Source: Sphingosinicella sp. (GTDB lineage: Bacteria > Pseudomonadota > Alphaproteobacteria > Sphingomonadales > Sphingomonadaceae). From it: DNA of 64,000 nt. Below, piece after piece: positions 26,044-35,658 of the stretch. Under the pieces are notes generated by a model that worked only from the letters and a program-made list of their open reading frames with translations, did not search any database and was not told the origin of the DNA. Position 1 is the first letter of the stretch, and the number at the start of each line of letters is the position of its first letter. Location: positions 1-64,000 of the forward strand of contig NZ_JACESP010000015.1 in the NCBI RefSeq assembly GCF_013911755.1, in the 5' to 3' direction. Position numbers and translations under genes: made by a program.

Positions 26044-26080
26044 CCTCGTTCACCGCAAGGGACGCTGCGGCGAATCGAGG
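26044..26080 (+). other. Putative nested stem-loop after SBF-like gene
   Basis: CCTCG (26044-26048) pairs with CGAGG (26076-26080) and CCGCA (26053-26057) with TGCGG (26066-26070). No T-run follows, so it is a weak terminator candidate at best. Confidence 0.25.
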
Positions 26081-26187
26081 AACGCGTGGCGCCATCCGTG
26101 CGTTGAACCGGACAACCACGCAATCATCAGCAAGCCGCGCTCCCCCGACGGACGCGATATCGTTTTTGCGGGCAAGGAGATACGGAA

Positions 26188-26694
26188 ATGCCAGAACATA
26201 CCGATGCGATCGCCCTCCTGAAGGCGGACCACCGCAAGGTCGAAGCGTTGTTCGAAGCCTTCGAAAAAGCAGGCGACAGCAAGCGCAAGCGCGATATCGT
26301 CCAGGAGATCTGCACCGAGCTCAAGGTGCACACGATGATCGAGGAGGAGATCTTCTATCCCGCACTGCGCGGCAAGATCGAGGACGACATGCTCGATGAG
26401 GCTTATGTGGAGCATGACGGCGCCAAGGTGCTGGTGAACGAACTCCAGAACGCGTTCCCCGATGAGCAGTATTACGATGCGAAGGTGACCGTGCTCGCGG
26501 AGGAGATCAAACACCACGTCGCCGAGGAAGAGCGCCCGTCCGAGGGAATGTTCGCGCAGGCCCGCAAGACGGATGTCGATCTCGTCGCGCTGCGCGATGA
26601 AATGCTGGCGCGCAAGCAGGACCTCATGGCCAAGGCGGGCGAAAAACCCCTCCCCGCGGCAAAGCCGAGCACGCTCAAACTGATTGCAGCGTGA
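26188..26694 (+). CDS. Hemerythrin HHE domain protein
   Basis: A 168-residue protein with a four-helix hemerythrin-like fold that binds a di-iron centre through His and Glu residues. Candidate ligands are in LLKADHRKVEALFEAF, ELKVHTMIEEEIFYPAL, AYVEHDGAKVLVNEL and EEIKHHVAEEERPSEGMF. Such proteins sense or buffer oxygen, nitric oxide or iron. AAGGAGA precedes ATG 26188 by eight bases. The stop overlaps the next start (TGATG), so it is translated together with the glycosyltransferase, an unexpected pairing. The tail after residue 150 is low in complexity (Lys/Pro/Ala). Confidence 0.92.
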   Translation: MPEHTDAIALLKADHRKVEALFEAFEKAGDSKRKRDIVQEICTELKVHTMIEEEIFYPALRGKIEDDMLDEAYVEHDGAKVLVNELQNAFPDEQYYDAKVTVLAEEIKHHVAEEERPSEGMFAQARKTDVDLVALRDEMLARKQDLMAKAGEKPLPAAKPSTLKLIAA

Positions 26695-28973
26695 TGACTG
26701 GGCGCGCTGCTCCGCCCTTTCCGTCTTCGCTCGGGCATATCGCGCTCATCGGCAACAGCGAGCCGCGCCGCTGCGGTATCGCCACGTTCACCACCGATTG
26801 CCGGAATGCGCTGAAGGCGGCCTTCCCCGATCTGCGCGTCGATCTCTACGCCATGAAGGGCACCGAAGCGGACGAAGCCTATGCCGGCGACGTCCACCTT
26901 CTGGATGATCAGGATCTTCCCGCCTATTCGGAGGCCGCGCGCGCCATTGAGGAAAGCGGTGCCCAGGCGATTTGGCTCCAGCACGAATTCGGTATTTTCG
27001 GGGGGAGCAACGGGGACTATGTCCTGCACCTGCTTGCCCGCACGACGCTGCCTCTCATCACGACGCTCCATACCGTGCTCGAACATCCCGATGCGGACCA
27101 GCGCCGCGTGATGAACGCGCTGCTGGCCCGCAGCAGCCGCATCATGGTGATGGCGGAGCGCGGACGCAGCATCCTTTCCGAATGCTATGGCGTGGCGCCC
27201 GGGCGGATCAGCGTCATCCCGCACGGCGTTCCCGACCGCGCCTGCGTCGATCCCGATACGATGAAGCCGCGCTTCGGCTGGGAAAAGCGCAAGATCATCC
27301 TCACCTTCGGGCTTCTCGCGCCGGACAAGGGCATCGACACGATGATCCGCGCGATGCCGGCGATCGCGGCGCGGCATCCCGATGCGCTCTATGTCGTGCT
27401 CGGCGCGACGCATCCGAACCTGCTCCGGGCCGAGGGCGAGAGCTACCGCGAGCGGCTCACCGCGCTGGCGCGGGAGCTGGGAGTCGATCGGCAGATCGCC
27501 TTCATCGACCGGTTCGTCGCCCGCGACGAGCTGCTCGATCACCTTCAGGCAGCCGACATCTACGTGACGCCCTATGTGAATCCCGCGCAGATCACATCGG
27601 GCACGCTCAGCTATGCCGTCGGCCTCGGCAAGCCCGTAGTGTCCACACCCTATCTGCACGCCACGGAAATCCTCGATGCCGACCACGGCATCCTCGTCCC
27701 GTTCCGCGACAGCGAGGCAATGGCGGAGTCCGTGTCGAGCTTGCTGTCGCACACGCGCACCCGCCTCGCCTACAGCGCGCGTGCCTATGCGCGCGGCCGT
27801 TCCATGCTGTGGTCGGAGCTGGCGCGCAGCGCACATGCGCTCCTGGTCGCGGCGGAAGAGGAAAAGCCCGCGCGCCTGTTGCCGCGGCCCGCCGAAATCA
27901 TCCTGCCGCCCGACGCGAGCGCCGTGCTGCGGATGAGCGATGCCACCGGTATGCTTCAGCACGGCGTCTTCGCCGTCCCGGATCGCTCCCACGGCTATTG
28001 CACGGACGACAACGCCCGCGCGCTTATCCTCATGCACCGCCTGCCGGCGCTGGACGATGCCGTGCGCGATCACTGGACCTCGGTCTACGCAGCCTTCCTT
28101 CAGCACGCATGGAATCCCGCGCGCGGCCGTTTCCGCAACTTCATGACCTACGACCGCAGGTGGTGCGAGGAAGAAGGCTCCGAAGACAGCTGCGGCCGCG
28201 CGCTTTGGGCGCTCGGCGTCACGGCGCGCGAAGCGCCGCTCGGCAAACACCGGGATTGGGGCCTACGCCTTTTCGAGACAGCGGCGTGCGACATGGCGCT
28301 CGAATCGCCGCGCGCCATGGCCTTCGCAATGCTGGGCGCCGTAGCCGTGCTCGATGCGGTGCCGCATCATGCCATGGCACGCGATCTGATTGAGCGATCG
28401 GGGGCCAGGTTGCTGGCCATCCTCGACGCGGTGCGCCGTCCCGACTGGGCGTGGTTCGAGGTTATGCTGGCCTACGACAACGCACGGCTTCCCGAAGCGC
28501 TTCTGACCGCCGGACGGCGTCTGCAGAATCCCGCATTCATCGATACCGGTCTTGCCACCCTCCGCTGGATCGTGGATCAGCAGACGTCCCCCTCCGGTCA
28601 TTTCCGCGCGATCGGAAGCGAGAGTTTCGGGCGTCGCTACAAGCGCCCGCTGCCGTTCGATCAACAGCCGCTCGAAGCGCACGCCACGCTCGAGGCTTGC
28701 CTCGCCGCCTTCGAGGTGGCGCCGGACAGGCACTGGGTTGAGGTGGGGCGAAGCTGCTACCAATGGTTCCTCGGTCATAACGATCACGGAACCCCGCTGG
28801 CCACGCGCAGCGACGGCGGGTGTTTCGACGGCCTGACCCCGGTCGGCGTCAACCGCAATCAGGGCGCGGAATCGCTGCTTGCGCTGCAATTGTCCTCCTG
28901 TGCGATGATCAGGCTTTCGAAACTCGCCCAATCGATGGCACAAGAGCCCCCGGCGGAAAAACTCTCCGCCTGA
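26694..28973 (+). CDS. Fused GT4 glycosyltransferase with C-terminal alpha/alpha-barrel domain
   Basis: A 759-residue protein. Residues to about 385 form a GT-B glycosyltransferase family 4 unit (HIALIGNSEPRRCGIATFTTD; LQHEFGIFGG; VIPHGVPDR; ILTFGLLAPDKGIDTMIRAM; ADIYVTPYVNPAQITSGTLSYAVGLGKPVV with the nucleotide-sugar Glu region TEILD). The remaining half (GMLQHGVFAVPDRSHGYCTDDNARALI onward) is all-helical and resembles glycosidase-like alpha/alpha barrels. It is followed 21 bases later by a GH130 enzyme, a pairing seen for mannan-type glycan synthesis and phosphorolysis. ATG 26694 is chosen because it overlaps the hemerythrin stop (TGATG); a GTG three bases earlier is possible. Confidence 0.87.
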   Translation: MTGRAAPPFPSSLGHIALIGNSEPRRCGIATFTTDCRNALKAAFPDLRVDLYAMKGTEADEAYAGDVHLLDDQDLPAYSEAARAIEESGAQAIWLQHEFGIFGGSNGDYVLHLLARTTLPLITTLHTVLEHPDADQRRVMNALLARSSRIMVMAERGRSILSECYGVAPGRISVIPHGVPDRACVDPDTMKPRFGWEKRKIILTFGLLAPDKGIDTMIRAMPAIAARHPDALYVVLGATHPNLLRAEGESYRERLTALARELGVDRQIAFIDRFVARDELLDHLQAADIYVTPYVNPAQITSGTLSYAVGLGKPVVSTPYLHATEILDADHGILVPFRDSEAMAESVSSLLSHTRTRLAYSARAYARGRSMLWSELARSAHALLVAAEEEKPARLLPRPAEIILPPDASAVLRMSDATGMLQHGVFAVPDRSHGYCTDDNARALILMHRLPALDDAVRDHWTSVYAAFLQHAWNPARGRFRNFMTYDRRWCEEEGSEDSCGRALWALGVTAREAPLGKHRDWGLRLFETAACDMALESPRAMAFAMLGAVAVLDAVPHHAMARDLIERSGARLLAILDAVRRPDWAWFEVMLAYDNARLPEALLTAGRRLQNPAFIDTGLATLRWIVDQQTSPSGHFRAIGSESFGRRYKRPLPFDQQPLEAHATLEACLAAFEVAPDRHWVEVGRSCYQWFLGHNDHGTPLATRSDGGCFDGLTPVGVNRNQGAESLLALQLSSCAMIRLSKLAQSMAQEPPAEKLSA

Positions 28974-28994
28974 GCCGGAGAGACGGGGCCCATT

Positions 28995-30278
28995 TTGCAC
29001 GCAATCCATACGTTGCCGCTCCGCCTGACTGCGGACCCCTCGCGGGTTGTGGTGCGCCCCTTCCACCTCGGCTGGCAGGCGACGGGCGCCGCACCGAGCC
29101 GAAGCCGGCGTATCGTCGATGCGGTACTCGCGCTCGACGAGCAGATGGTCGCGGACGAGCTTGCGCTCGTGATGCGCGATTTCGAGGCGCGGCATTGGCA
29201 GACGCAGAAGGTCTTCCTCACCCGCTGCGACGAGGTGGCCACGATGCTGGCCCTGGATACGGGCCCGCTCAGCACGGCGCGGCGGCAGCTGATCGGCGCC
29301 TATTTCTGCCATGAATACAGCTACGCCGCCGCCGCGCTCATGAACCCGAGCGTCGTGCCGCATGTCGATCAAAGCGGTCTTGGCAAGGAAAGCGTGCGCA
29401 TCGTGCTGTCGCTGCGCGCCGTCGGCGAGGGGCATATTTCCTCCGTCGCCTTTCGGGAGGGCATTCTTGGGCCCGAAGGCACGCTTCAGCTTGCCCCGCA
29501 GCCGCCTTTCGCAACCGCAGCAGACGCGCATAGCCCCGAGGAAACGCTACAGGAAGGGCCAGTCTGCGTGTATCGCCATGCCGACAGCACGCTTTCGGGC
29601 ACGGTTTTGTTTCCGATCACCCCCGCGCAGACCAACGGCCTTGAAGACCTGCGTCTCCTGCGTTTCGAACACGACGACGGAAGCCATGAATGGCTTGGCA
29701 CCTACACCGCCTATAACGGCCGCGAGATCCGCTCCGAGATGCTCTCGACGCGGGATTTCCGCAGCTTCCACCTCACTCCGCTTACCGGCCGGGCAGCGCG
29801 CAACAAGGGCATGGGCCTGTTTCCGCGCAAGATCGACGGCCGCTACCTGATGATCGGCCGGCAGGATGGTGAAAACCTCTACCTGATCGCGTCCGACACG
29901 CTCACCCATTGGGATGAGGGCGAGCTGCTGCTCACGCCCAAATACTCCTGGGAGCTTCTGCAAATCGGGAACTGCGGCGCGCCCATCGAACTCGACGAAG
30001 GCTGGCTCGTGCTCACCCACGGCGTCGGCGCGATGCGCAAATATTCGATCGGTGCCGTGCTGCTCGACAAGACCGACCCTTCCCGCGTGCTCGGGCGCAC
30101 GTCTGCGCCGCTGCTCGCCGCCTCCGAAGAGGACCGCGAGGGTTATGTGCCGAACGTCGTCTACACCTGCGGCGCGCTGCGCCACGGGGATTGTATTTTC
30201 ATGCCCTACGGCATCGCCGACAGCACCGTGGCGTTCGGTTTCATGCGCATCCCCGACCTGCTCGCGACACTATCCTAG
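28995..30278 (+). CDS. Glycoside hydrolase family 130 protein
   Basis: A 427-residue five-bladed propeller of family 130, which contains beta-mannoside phosphorylases and beta-1,2-mannosidases. Landmarks: the N-terminal strand VVVRPFHLGWQ, MNPSVVPHVDQ, the acid region NGLEDLRLLRF (general acid Asp), KGMGLFPRKIDGRYLMIGRQD, NCGAPIELDEGWLVLTHGVG and YSIGAVLLDKTDPSRVLGR. No ATG lies near the N-terminus; TTG 28995 gives a compact start, with GGAGAGACGGGG upstream. Together with the GT4 fusion it probably builds or trims a mannose-containing oligosaccharide. Phosphorylase or hydrolase is not decided by what can be seen. Confidence 0.87.
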   Translation: MHAIHTLPLRLTADPSRVVVRPFHLGWQATGAAPSRSRRIVDAVLALDEQMVADELALVMRDFEARHWQTQKVFLTRCDEVATMLALDTGPLSTARRQLIGAYFCHEYSYAAAALMNPSVVPHVDQSGLGKESVRIVLSLRAVGEGHISSVAFREGILGPEGTLQLAPQPPFATAADAHSPEETLQEGPVCVYRHADSTLSGTVLFPITPAQTNGLEDLRLLRFEHDDGSHEWLGTYTAYNGREIRSEMLSTRDFRSFHLTPLTGRAARNKGMGLFPRKIDGRYLMIGRQDGENLYLIASDTLTHWDEGELLLTPKYSWELLQIGNCGAPIELDEGWLVLTHGVGAMRKYSIGAVLLDKTDPSRVLGRTSAPLLAASEEDREGYVPNVVYTCGALRHGDCIFMPYGIADSTVAFGFMRIPDLLATLS

Positions 30279-30285
30279 GGCGCGT

Positions 30286-31044
30286 TCAGGGCAGTGCGGC
30301 GAACGGCGCCATTGCCTCCGCCGCCTCCCGCGCAGCGTCCTGCAATCGGGCGAGCACCGGCACGCGGCTACGTCGCGCCGGCCAGTTTCCGCGGCCTGAC
30401 AGCGACACCGCGAAGGTCACCGCGCCGCGCGCGGCAGGCACCGGCACGGCAAGGCAGGTGAGGCCGGAAACCACCTCCTCGTCATCGACGGCATATCCCT
30501 CCGCGCGGATACGATCGAACGCCTGCCGCAGGGCGTCCGGGTCCGTGATCGTGCGCGGCGTCAGCGCGATGAACGGCGCGCTGGCGAGATACTCGGCTTG
30601 CTCCTCCCCCGGAAGGTGCGCGAGCAGAACCTTGCCGATGCCCGAACAATACGCCTCGAGCTGGATGCCTTCGCGCGTAAACAGGCCCGCCTCGTCGCCT
30701 TCCTTGATCAGGTAGGTCACCATGTTGCTTTCAAGCCGGCCGAGATGCGCCGTCAGACCCGTGCGCTGCGCCAGCTTCGCAAGCACCGGCCGCGCCGCCT
30801 CCGCGGCCGCGGCATGCGCCGAAATCGCGCCGCTCACCGCGAGCAGCGCTGGACCCGCCACGAAACGCCCGCGCCGCACACGGTGCAGATAGCCGCCCTT
30901 CGCTAGGGTCGCGGCAAGGCGGTGCGTGGTGGCGATCGGCAGGCCGAGTTCCTGCCCGATGTCGATCGCGGATCGCTGCGCCCCATCGCGTGCGACAGCC
31001 GCGAGGAGCGCAAGGCCCCGCTCCAGCGCGGCCACAGATGGCAT
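30286..31044 (-). CDS. IclR-family transcriptional regulator of the mhpDFE operon
   Basis: A 252-residue IclR regulator with an N-terminal winged helix (SVAALERGLALLAAVARDG; GLPIATTHRLAATLAKGGYLHRVRRGRF) and a GAF-like effector domain (TREGIQLEAYCSGIGKVLLAHLPGEEQAEYL; GYAVDDEEVVSGLTCLAVPV). It is divergent from mhpD by 96 bases, the same layout as other IclR activators of hydroxyphenylpropionate or protocatechuate genes. ATG 31044 is the compact start; GTG 31056 is an alternative. Likely activates the meta-cleavage genes when an aromatic or pentadienoate ligand is present. Confidence 0.88.
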   Translation of the reverse strand: MPSVAALERGLALLAAVARDGAQRSAIDIGQELGLPIATTHRLAATLAKGGYLHRVRRGRFVAGPALLAVSGAISAHAAAAEAARPVLAKLAQRTGLTAHLGRLESNMVTYLIKEGDEAGLFTREGIQLEAYCSGIGKVLLAHLPGEEQAEYLASAPFIALTPRTITDPDALRQAFDRIRAEGYAVDDEEVVSGLTCLAVPVPAARGAVTFAVSLSGRGNWPARRSRVPVLARLQDAAREAAEAMAPFAALP

Positions 31045-31069
31045 TCCCTTTTTCACCTGATGAGAACTA

Positions 31070-31106
31070 GAGGCTTTGCCTCGCTGTGCGCAACAGCCGC
31101 TTGCGC
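31070..31106. promoter_or_regulatory. Candidate IclR operator region (two inverted repeats)
   Basis: The 96-base region between iclR-like gene and mhpD holds GAGGC-TTT-GCCTC (31070-31082) and GCGCAA-N7-TTGCGC (31088-31106). Either is well placed for a regulator between divergent genes. No other copy was noticed in the window. Confidence 0.35.
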
Positions 31107-31140
31107 TTATGGTCGGCGACGAAAAGCAGGAGAAGCGATC

Positions 31141-31929
31141 TTGGGCCGGGATTTGGAAACCACCGCCGCGCGTCTGCGCGATGCCTACGCGGGATCGGTG
31201 ATCCCGCCGCTCCGCGATGCGCTGGAGCCTAACGATGTGGACGGCGCCTATGCCGTTCAGGCGATCAATACACGCTTCTGGGAAGCCGCGGGACGCCGCA
31301 TCGTGGGCCGCAAGGTGGGATTGACCGCAAAGGCAGTGCAACAGCAGCTCGGCGTCGATCAGCCCGACTTCGGCGTCCTGTTCGACGACATGGAGGTCGC
31401 CGACGGCGGCGTCATCCCGGCCGGACGCCTCATTCAGCCCAAGGCGGAGGCGGAAGTCGCGCTCATCCTCGGCAGCGACCTTGCCGGGCCTGAGATAACG
31501 CGCGCCGATGTCGAAGCGGCGGTCGCCGAAGTCGCAGCCGCCATCGAGATCGTCGACAGCCGCATCGCCGACTGGAAGATCACCTTCGCCGACACGGTCG
31601 CCGACAACGGCTCCTCGGCCATGTTCGCGCTCTCGGAAACACGTCGTCCGCTCGCCGGGCTGGACCTCTGGACGTGCGGCATGGCCCTCGAAGTGAACGG
31701 CGCGGTCGTCTCGCTCGGCGCGGGCTGCGCCTGTCTCGGCCATCCGCTGAACGCCGCCGCGTGGCTCGCGCAGACCCTCGCGGCACGCGGCGAGCCGCTG
31801 CGCGCGGGCGACATCATCCTCACCGGCGCGCTCGGCCCGATGGTCCCGATCCAGCCCGGCGACAGCGTGCGCGCCACCATCGGCGGGCTCGGCACCGTCT
31901 CGTTCGCTTATGGAAAGGAAAGCGCATGA
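31141..31929 (+). CDS. mhpD: 2-keto-4-pentenoate hydratase (MhpD type)
   Basis: A 262-residue hydratase of the fumarylacetoacetate-hydrolase fold, adding water to 2-hydroxypenta-2,4-dienoate to give 4-hydroxy-2-oxovalerate, the step after aromatic ring fission. Conserved segments are [43 protein letters not shown] with metal-ligand Glu residues, and [25 protein letters not shown]. Start TTG 31141 is supported by AGGAG eight bases upstream; no in-frame ATG exists near it and upstream frames overlap iclR. Length agrees with E. coli MhpD (about 270). ATGA overlap with mhpF. Confidence 0.92.
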   Translation: MGRDLETTAARLRDAYAGSVIPPLRDALEPNDVDGAYAVQAINTRFWEAAGRRIVGRKVGLTAKAVQQQLGVDQPDFGVLFDDMEVADGGVIPAGRLIQPKAEAEVALILGSDLAGPEITRADVEAAVAEVAAAIEIVDSRIADWKITFADTVADNGSSAMFALSETRRPLAGLDLWTCGMALEVNGAVVSLGAGCACLGHPLNAAAWLAQTLAARGEPLRAGDIILTGALGPMVPIQPGDSVRATIGGLGTVSFAYGKESA

Positions 31930-32858
31930 GCGCGAAGGTGAAGGTCGCGATCATCGGTTCGGGCAACATCGGCACCGATCTGATGATCAAGGTCATGCGC
32001 CTGTCGGATACTCTGGAAATGGGCGCGTTCGTCGGCATCGACCCGGACTCGGATGGGCTGAAGCGCGCCGCGCGCATGGGCGTGCCGATCACTGCGGGCG
32101 GCATCGACGGCCTCGTCGCCATGTCCGAATTCGCCGACATTGCGATCGTCTTCGATGCCACATCAGCGGGCGCGCACGCGAAGCACAACGAAGTCCTGCA
32201 AGCCCACGGCAAGCGCGTGATCGATCTCACCCCTGCCGCGATCGGTCCGTTCACGATCCCGCCGGTGAACGGCGACGCCAACCTCGATGAGCGCAACGTC
32301 AACATGGTGACGTGCGGCGGCCAGGCGACGATCCCGATCGTAAACGCCGTGAACCGCGTCGCGAAGGTGCATTACGGTGAGATCGTCGCGTCGATCGCCT
32401 CCAAGTCCGCAGGTCCCGGCACGCGCGCCAACATCGACGAGTTCACCGAAACCACGAGCCGCGCCATCGTCGAGGTCGGCGGTGCGACACGCGGCAAGGC
32501 GATCATCATCCTCAATCCCGCCGAACCTCCGCTCATCATGCGCGACACCGTCTATTGTCTTGCCGAGGATGGCGACACCGCCGCGATCGAGGCGTCCGTC
32601 GAAGCGATGGTCGCCGAGGTGCAGAAATACGTGCCCGGCTACCGCATGAAGCAGAAGGTGCAGTTCGAGCATATCGGCTCCAACCGTCCGCTGCGTATCC
32701 CCGAGATGGACGGCGAGTTCACCGGCCTCAAGGTCAGCGTGTTCCTCGAAGTCGAAGGTGCGGCGCACTATCTCCCCGCCTACGCGGGCAATCTCGACAT
32801 CATGACCTCCGCGGCATTGAAGACTGCCGAGAAGATCGCGGAAAGGATGGCGGCATGA
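31926..32858 (+). CDS. mhpF: Acetaldehyde dehydrogenase (acetylating)
   Basis: A 310-residue acetylating acetaldehyde dehydrogenase (MhpF/DmpF/BphJ), turning acetaldehyde, CoA and NAD+ into acetyl-CoA. The N-terminal Rossmann motif ([17 protein letters not shown]) and catalytic Cys130 in [16 protein letters not shown] are present, as is [15 protein letters not shown]. It normally channels acetaldehyde from the aldolase encoded next. Start ATG overlaps the mhpD stop by four bases, and the end overlaps mhpE by four. Confidence 0.95.
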   Translation: MSAKVKVAIIGSGNIGTDLMIKVMRLSDTLEMGAFVGIDPDSDGLKRAARMGVPITAGGIDGLVAMSEFADIAIVFDATSAGAHAKHNEVLQAHGKRVIDLTPAAIGPFTIPPVNGDANLDERNVNMVTCGGQATIPIVNAVNRVAKVHYGEIVASIASKSAGPGTRANIDEFTETTSRAIVEVGGATRGKAIIILNPAEPPLIMRDTVYCLAEDGDTAAIEASVEAMVAEVQKYVPGYRMKQKVQFEHIGSNRPLRIPEMDGEFTGLKVSVFLEVEGAAHYLPAYAGNLDIMTSAALKTAEKIAERMAA

Positions 32859-33886
32859 GCTTCGACCCCACCAAGACCAAGCTCTACATTCAGGACGTCA
32901 CGCTGCGCGACGGGATGCACGCCATCCGTCACCAATATGGTCTCGATCATGTGAAGACGATCGCGAAGGTACTCGACCGCGCCAAGGTCGATGCCATCGA
33001 AGTCGCGCACGGCGACGGGCTTTCTGGCAGTTCCTTCAACTACGGCTTCGGCGCGCACACCGATTGGGACTGGATCGGCGCCGTCGCCGAGGTGCTGGAA
33101 CACAGCGTGCTGACGACGCTGCTGCTGCCGGGCATCGGAACGATCCACGATCTCAAGCACGCCTACGATCTCGGCGTGCGCTCGGTGCGCGTCGCGACGC
33201 ATTGCACCGAGGCGGACGTTTCCAAGCAGCACATCGAATACGCGCGCGGTCTCGGAATGGACGTCTCGGGTTTCCTGATGATGAGCCACATGTCCGAGCC
33301 CGAATCTCTCGCGAAACAGGCCAAGCTGATGGAGGATTACGGCGCGCACTGCGTCTACGTCACCGACAGCGGCGGCGCCATGACGATGGATCAGTATGCC
33401 GCGCGCCTGCAGGCTTACGACCGCGTGCTGAAGCCCGAAACGCAGCGCGGCGTCCACGCGCACCACAACCTCTCGCTCGGCGTCGCGAACTCCATCGTCG
33501 CCGTGCAGAACGGTGCGGTGCGTGTCGATGCAAGCCTTGCGGGCATGGGCGCAGGCGCGGGCAACGCCCCGCTCGAAGTGTTCATCGCCGCCGCCGATGT
33601 TCACGGCTGGAACCACGGCTGCGATCTCTACGCGCTGATGGACGCCGCCGAAGATCTCGTCCGCCCGCTGCAGGACCGCCCCGTCCGCGTCGATCGCGAG
33701 ACGCTCACGCTCGGCTACGCGGGCGTGTATTCAAGCTTCCTGCGCCACGCCGAAAAGGCCGCTGCCGAATACGGCCTCGATACGCGCGCGATCCTCGTCG
33801 AACTCGGCCGCCGCAAGATGGTCGGCGGTCAGGAAGACATGATCGTCGACGTCGCGCTCGACATGCTCAAGGAAAGCGCCGCCTAA
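32855..33886 (+). CDS. mhpE: 4-hydroxy-2-oxovalerate aldolase
   Basis: A 343-residue class II aldolase (MhpE/DmpG/BphI) splitting 4-hydroxy-2-oxovalerate into pyruvate and acetaldehyde. R18, D19 and H22 lie in [27 protein letters not shown] and the metal-binding [10 protein letters not shown] follow. Its TIM barrel pairs with MhpF to pass acetaldehyde through a tunnel. Last gene of the mhpD-mhpF-mhpE set; its end overlaps the convergent oxidoreductase gene by four bases. No ring-cleavage dioxygenase is nearby, so the pentadienoate must come from elsewhere. Confidence 0.95.
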   Translation: MSFDPTKTKLYIQDVTLRDGMHAIRHQYGLDHVKTIAKVLDRAKVDAIEVAHGDGLSGSSFNYGFGAHTDWDWIGAVAEVLEHSVLTTLLLPGIGTIHDLKHAYDLGVRSVRVATHCTEADVSKQHIEYARGLGMDVSGFLMMSHMSEPESLAKQAKLMEDYGAHCVYVTDSGGAMTMDQYAARLQAYDRVLKPETQRGVHAHHNLSLGVANSIVAVQNGAVRVDASLAGMGAGAGNAPLEVFIAAADVHGWNHGCDLYALMDAAEDLVRPLQDRPVRVDRETLTLGYAGVYSSFLRHAEKAAAEYGLDTRAILVELGRRKMVGGQEDMIVDVALDMLKESAA

Positions 33887-34860
33887 AGCGCCACGACGAT
33901 GCGCCCCCGCACCTTGCCCTGAAGAATGTCCCCCGCCGAGGGAATCACATCTTCGAGCGCGATCTCGCGGATCATGCTTTCAAGCTTCGCGGGATCAAGG
34001 TCACGGGCCAGGCGGCTCCACGCCTCCTCTCGATCCCCGCGCGGCGCCATTACGCTATCGACACCCGACAGCGTCACGTTGCGCAGGATGAACGGATAGA
34101 GCGTCGCCGGCAGGTCGATGCCCTGCGCGAGGCCCGTCGCCGCGACGATGCCCCCGTAGCGCATCTGCGCGCAGACGTTGACCAGCGTATGGCTCCCAAC
34201 CGTGTCGATCGCGCCCGCCCAGCGTTCGGCCTGCATCGGTGCACCCGGCTCGGCGAGCGTATTGCGGTCGATGATCTCCGCCGCGCCAAGCGCTTTCAGA
34301 TAATCCGCGCCCTCGGGCCTGCCCGTGGAGGCGGCGACGCGGTAGCCGAGTTTCGAAAGCACAGCGATGGCGACACTCCCGACCCCGCCGCTCGCGCCCG
34401 TCACGATAACCTCGCCGTCGCCGGGCTTCACACCCAGCTTCTCCAGCCGCAGCACGCACAGCATCGCGGCATATCCCGCCGTGCCGATCGCCATCGCCTG
34501 CCGCGTCGTGAACGCATCCGGCAGCCGCACCAGCCAGTCCCCATCCACGCGCGCCTTGCCCGCCAGCCCGCCCCAGTGCCGCTCGCCAACGCCCCAGCCG
34601 TTCAGCACCACCCGGTCGCCCGCTTTCCATTTGGCATGGTCGCTCGCCTCGACGACCCCGGCGAAGTCGATGCCCGGCACCATCGGAAAGCTCTGGATCA
34701 GCGGAATGGCGCCAGTGATCGCGAGCCCGTCCTTGAAGTTCACCGTGGAATATTCGACGCGAACGGTCACGTTCCCCGCGGGCAGATCGCTGTCGTCCAG
34801 CGTGTCGATCCGCGCCGCCTGTCCGGCGTCGGTCTTGTCGATGATGATGGCCTTGAACAT
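33883..34860 (-). CDS. Acrylyl-CoA reductase-like MDR oxidoreductase (AcuI/YhdH)
   Basis: A 325-residue zinc-free MDR-superfamily NADPH reductase, resembling AcuI/YhdH acrylyl-CoA reductases ([76 protein letters not shown]; nucleotide site [21 protein letters not shown]). AcuI reduces the double bond of acryloyl-CoA to propanoyl-CoA. It ends the nine-gene operon that begins with an acyl-CoA dehydrogenase at 44956, so it may reduce an enoyl-CoA intermediate of that route. ATG 34860 gives the normal length. Confidence 0.88.
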   Translation of the reverse strand: MFKAIIIDKTDAGQAARIDTLDDSDLPAGNVTVRVEYSTVNFKDGLAITGAIPLIQSFPMVPGIDFAGVVEASDHAKWKAGDRVVLNGWGVGERHWGGLAGKARVDGDWLVRLPDAFTTRQAMAIGTAGYAAMLCVLRLEKLGVKPGDGEVIVTGASGGVGSVAIAVLSKLGYRVAASTGRPEGADYLKALGAAEIIDRNTLAEPGAPMQAERWAGAIDTVGSHTLVNVCAQMRYGGIVAATGLAQGIDLPATLYPFILRNVTLSGVDSVMAPRGDREEAWSRLARDLDPAKLESMIREIALEDVIPSAGDILQGKVRGRIVVAL

Positions 34861-34872
34861 GCGGCGATACTC

Positions 34873-35646
34873 CTATGATTTCCGAAAGCGGTCGGCGATC
34901 GCGCGGCCGTTCAGCAGGCCCCACGGGATCAGCAGCCCCGTCTTCGCCTTGTAGTCCGCCCAGCCCGGATGGCGCGAGATCGCGTGGTCCTTCTGGTACA
35001 TGCGGGGCAGGAAGGTGGAGACGGTCGCGTAGATCACGATGGCCCACGCGATCCAGTGCTGCGCGAGCAGCGCATAGGCCGAATAGATCATGATCTCGCC
35101 GAGATAATTGGGATTGCGCGTGTACGCATAAAGCCCGCCGGTGAAGAGCCCGGAGCGGTACTTCAGCGTGAAGTGCCGCTGGCCGTCCGCCGCGATCATC
35201 GTGACGACGCCAAGCGTATGGAGCGCGATCGCGGCGGCAAGCAGCGGCCCGGAAGGATCGATGTGCCGCGACAGGAACAACCACGGGATCAGCCAGTACC
35301 ACGCCACCAGCATCACATACATGTTCACCGCGCCCCACCACGCCGTCGTGCGGTCGAGCTGATGGTCGCGAAAGCCGAGATCCTTGATCAGCCAGCAATA
35401 GCCGTAGCAGCCGTGCAGCGCGAGATAGACCCACGCCGCATCGCTGAAATTGCCCGTCACGCGCATCATCGCGAAGATGATGAACACCGTGAAGATCTTG
35501 TGCAGGTTCACCGCGGTGGCGACCTTGATGCGCGGGCTGCCCTTCGCCTCGAAGATCAGGTGTGCATGAATCCACAGCATGAAGCGCGCCCACGCCGGAA
35601 CCGGTTCGCGCTCCGTTTCCGCTCCGCCGATTGCCGTCGTCGCCAT
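34873..35646 (-). CDS. DUF1295/isoprenylcysteine-methyltransferase-like membrane protein
   Basis: A 257-residue polytopic membrane protein. The C-terminal motif LFTGGLYAYTRNPNYLGEIMIY is the hallmark of the ICMT/DUF1295 superfamily, which includes steroid 5-alpha-reductase-like enzymes and membrane methyltransferases binding NADPH or SAM. About six hydrophobic segments are present (for example VNMYVMLVAWYWLIPWLFL and LLAAAIALHTLGVVTMIAA). Its place in a lipid/acyl-CoA-like operon hints at reduction or methylation of a hydrophobic substrate. Function unresolved. Confidence 0.8.
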   Translation of the reverse strand: MATTAIGGAETEREPVPAWARFMLWIHAHLIFEAKGSPRIKVATAVNLHKIFTVFIIFAMMRVTGNFSDAAWVYLALHGCYGYCWLIKDLGFRDHQLDRTTAWWGAVNMYVMLVAWYWLIPWLFLSRHIDPSGPLLAAAIALHTLGVVTMIAADGQRHFTLKYRSGLFTGGLYAYTRNPNYLGEIMIYSAYALLAQHWIAWAIVIYATVSTFLPRMYQKDHAISRHPGWADYKAKTGLLIPWGLLNGRAIADRFRKS

Positions 35647-35658
35647 CTCGCCCTCCCC

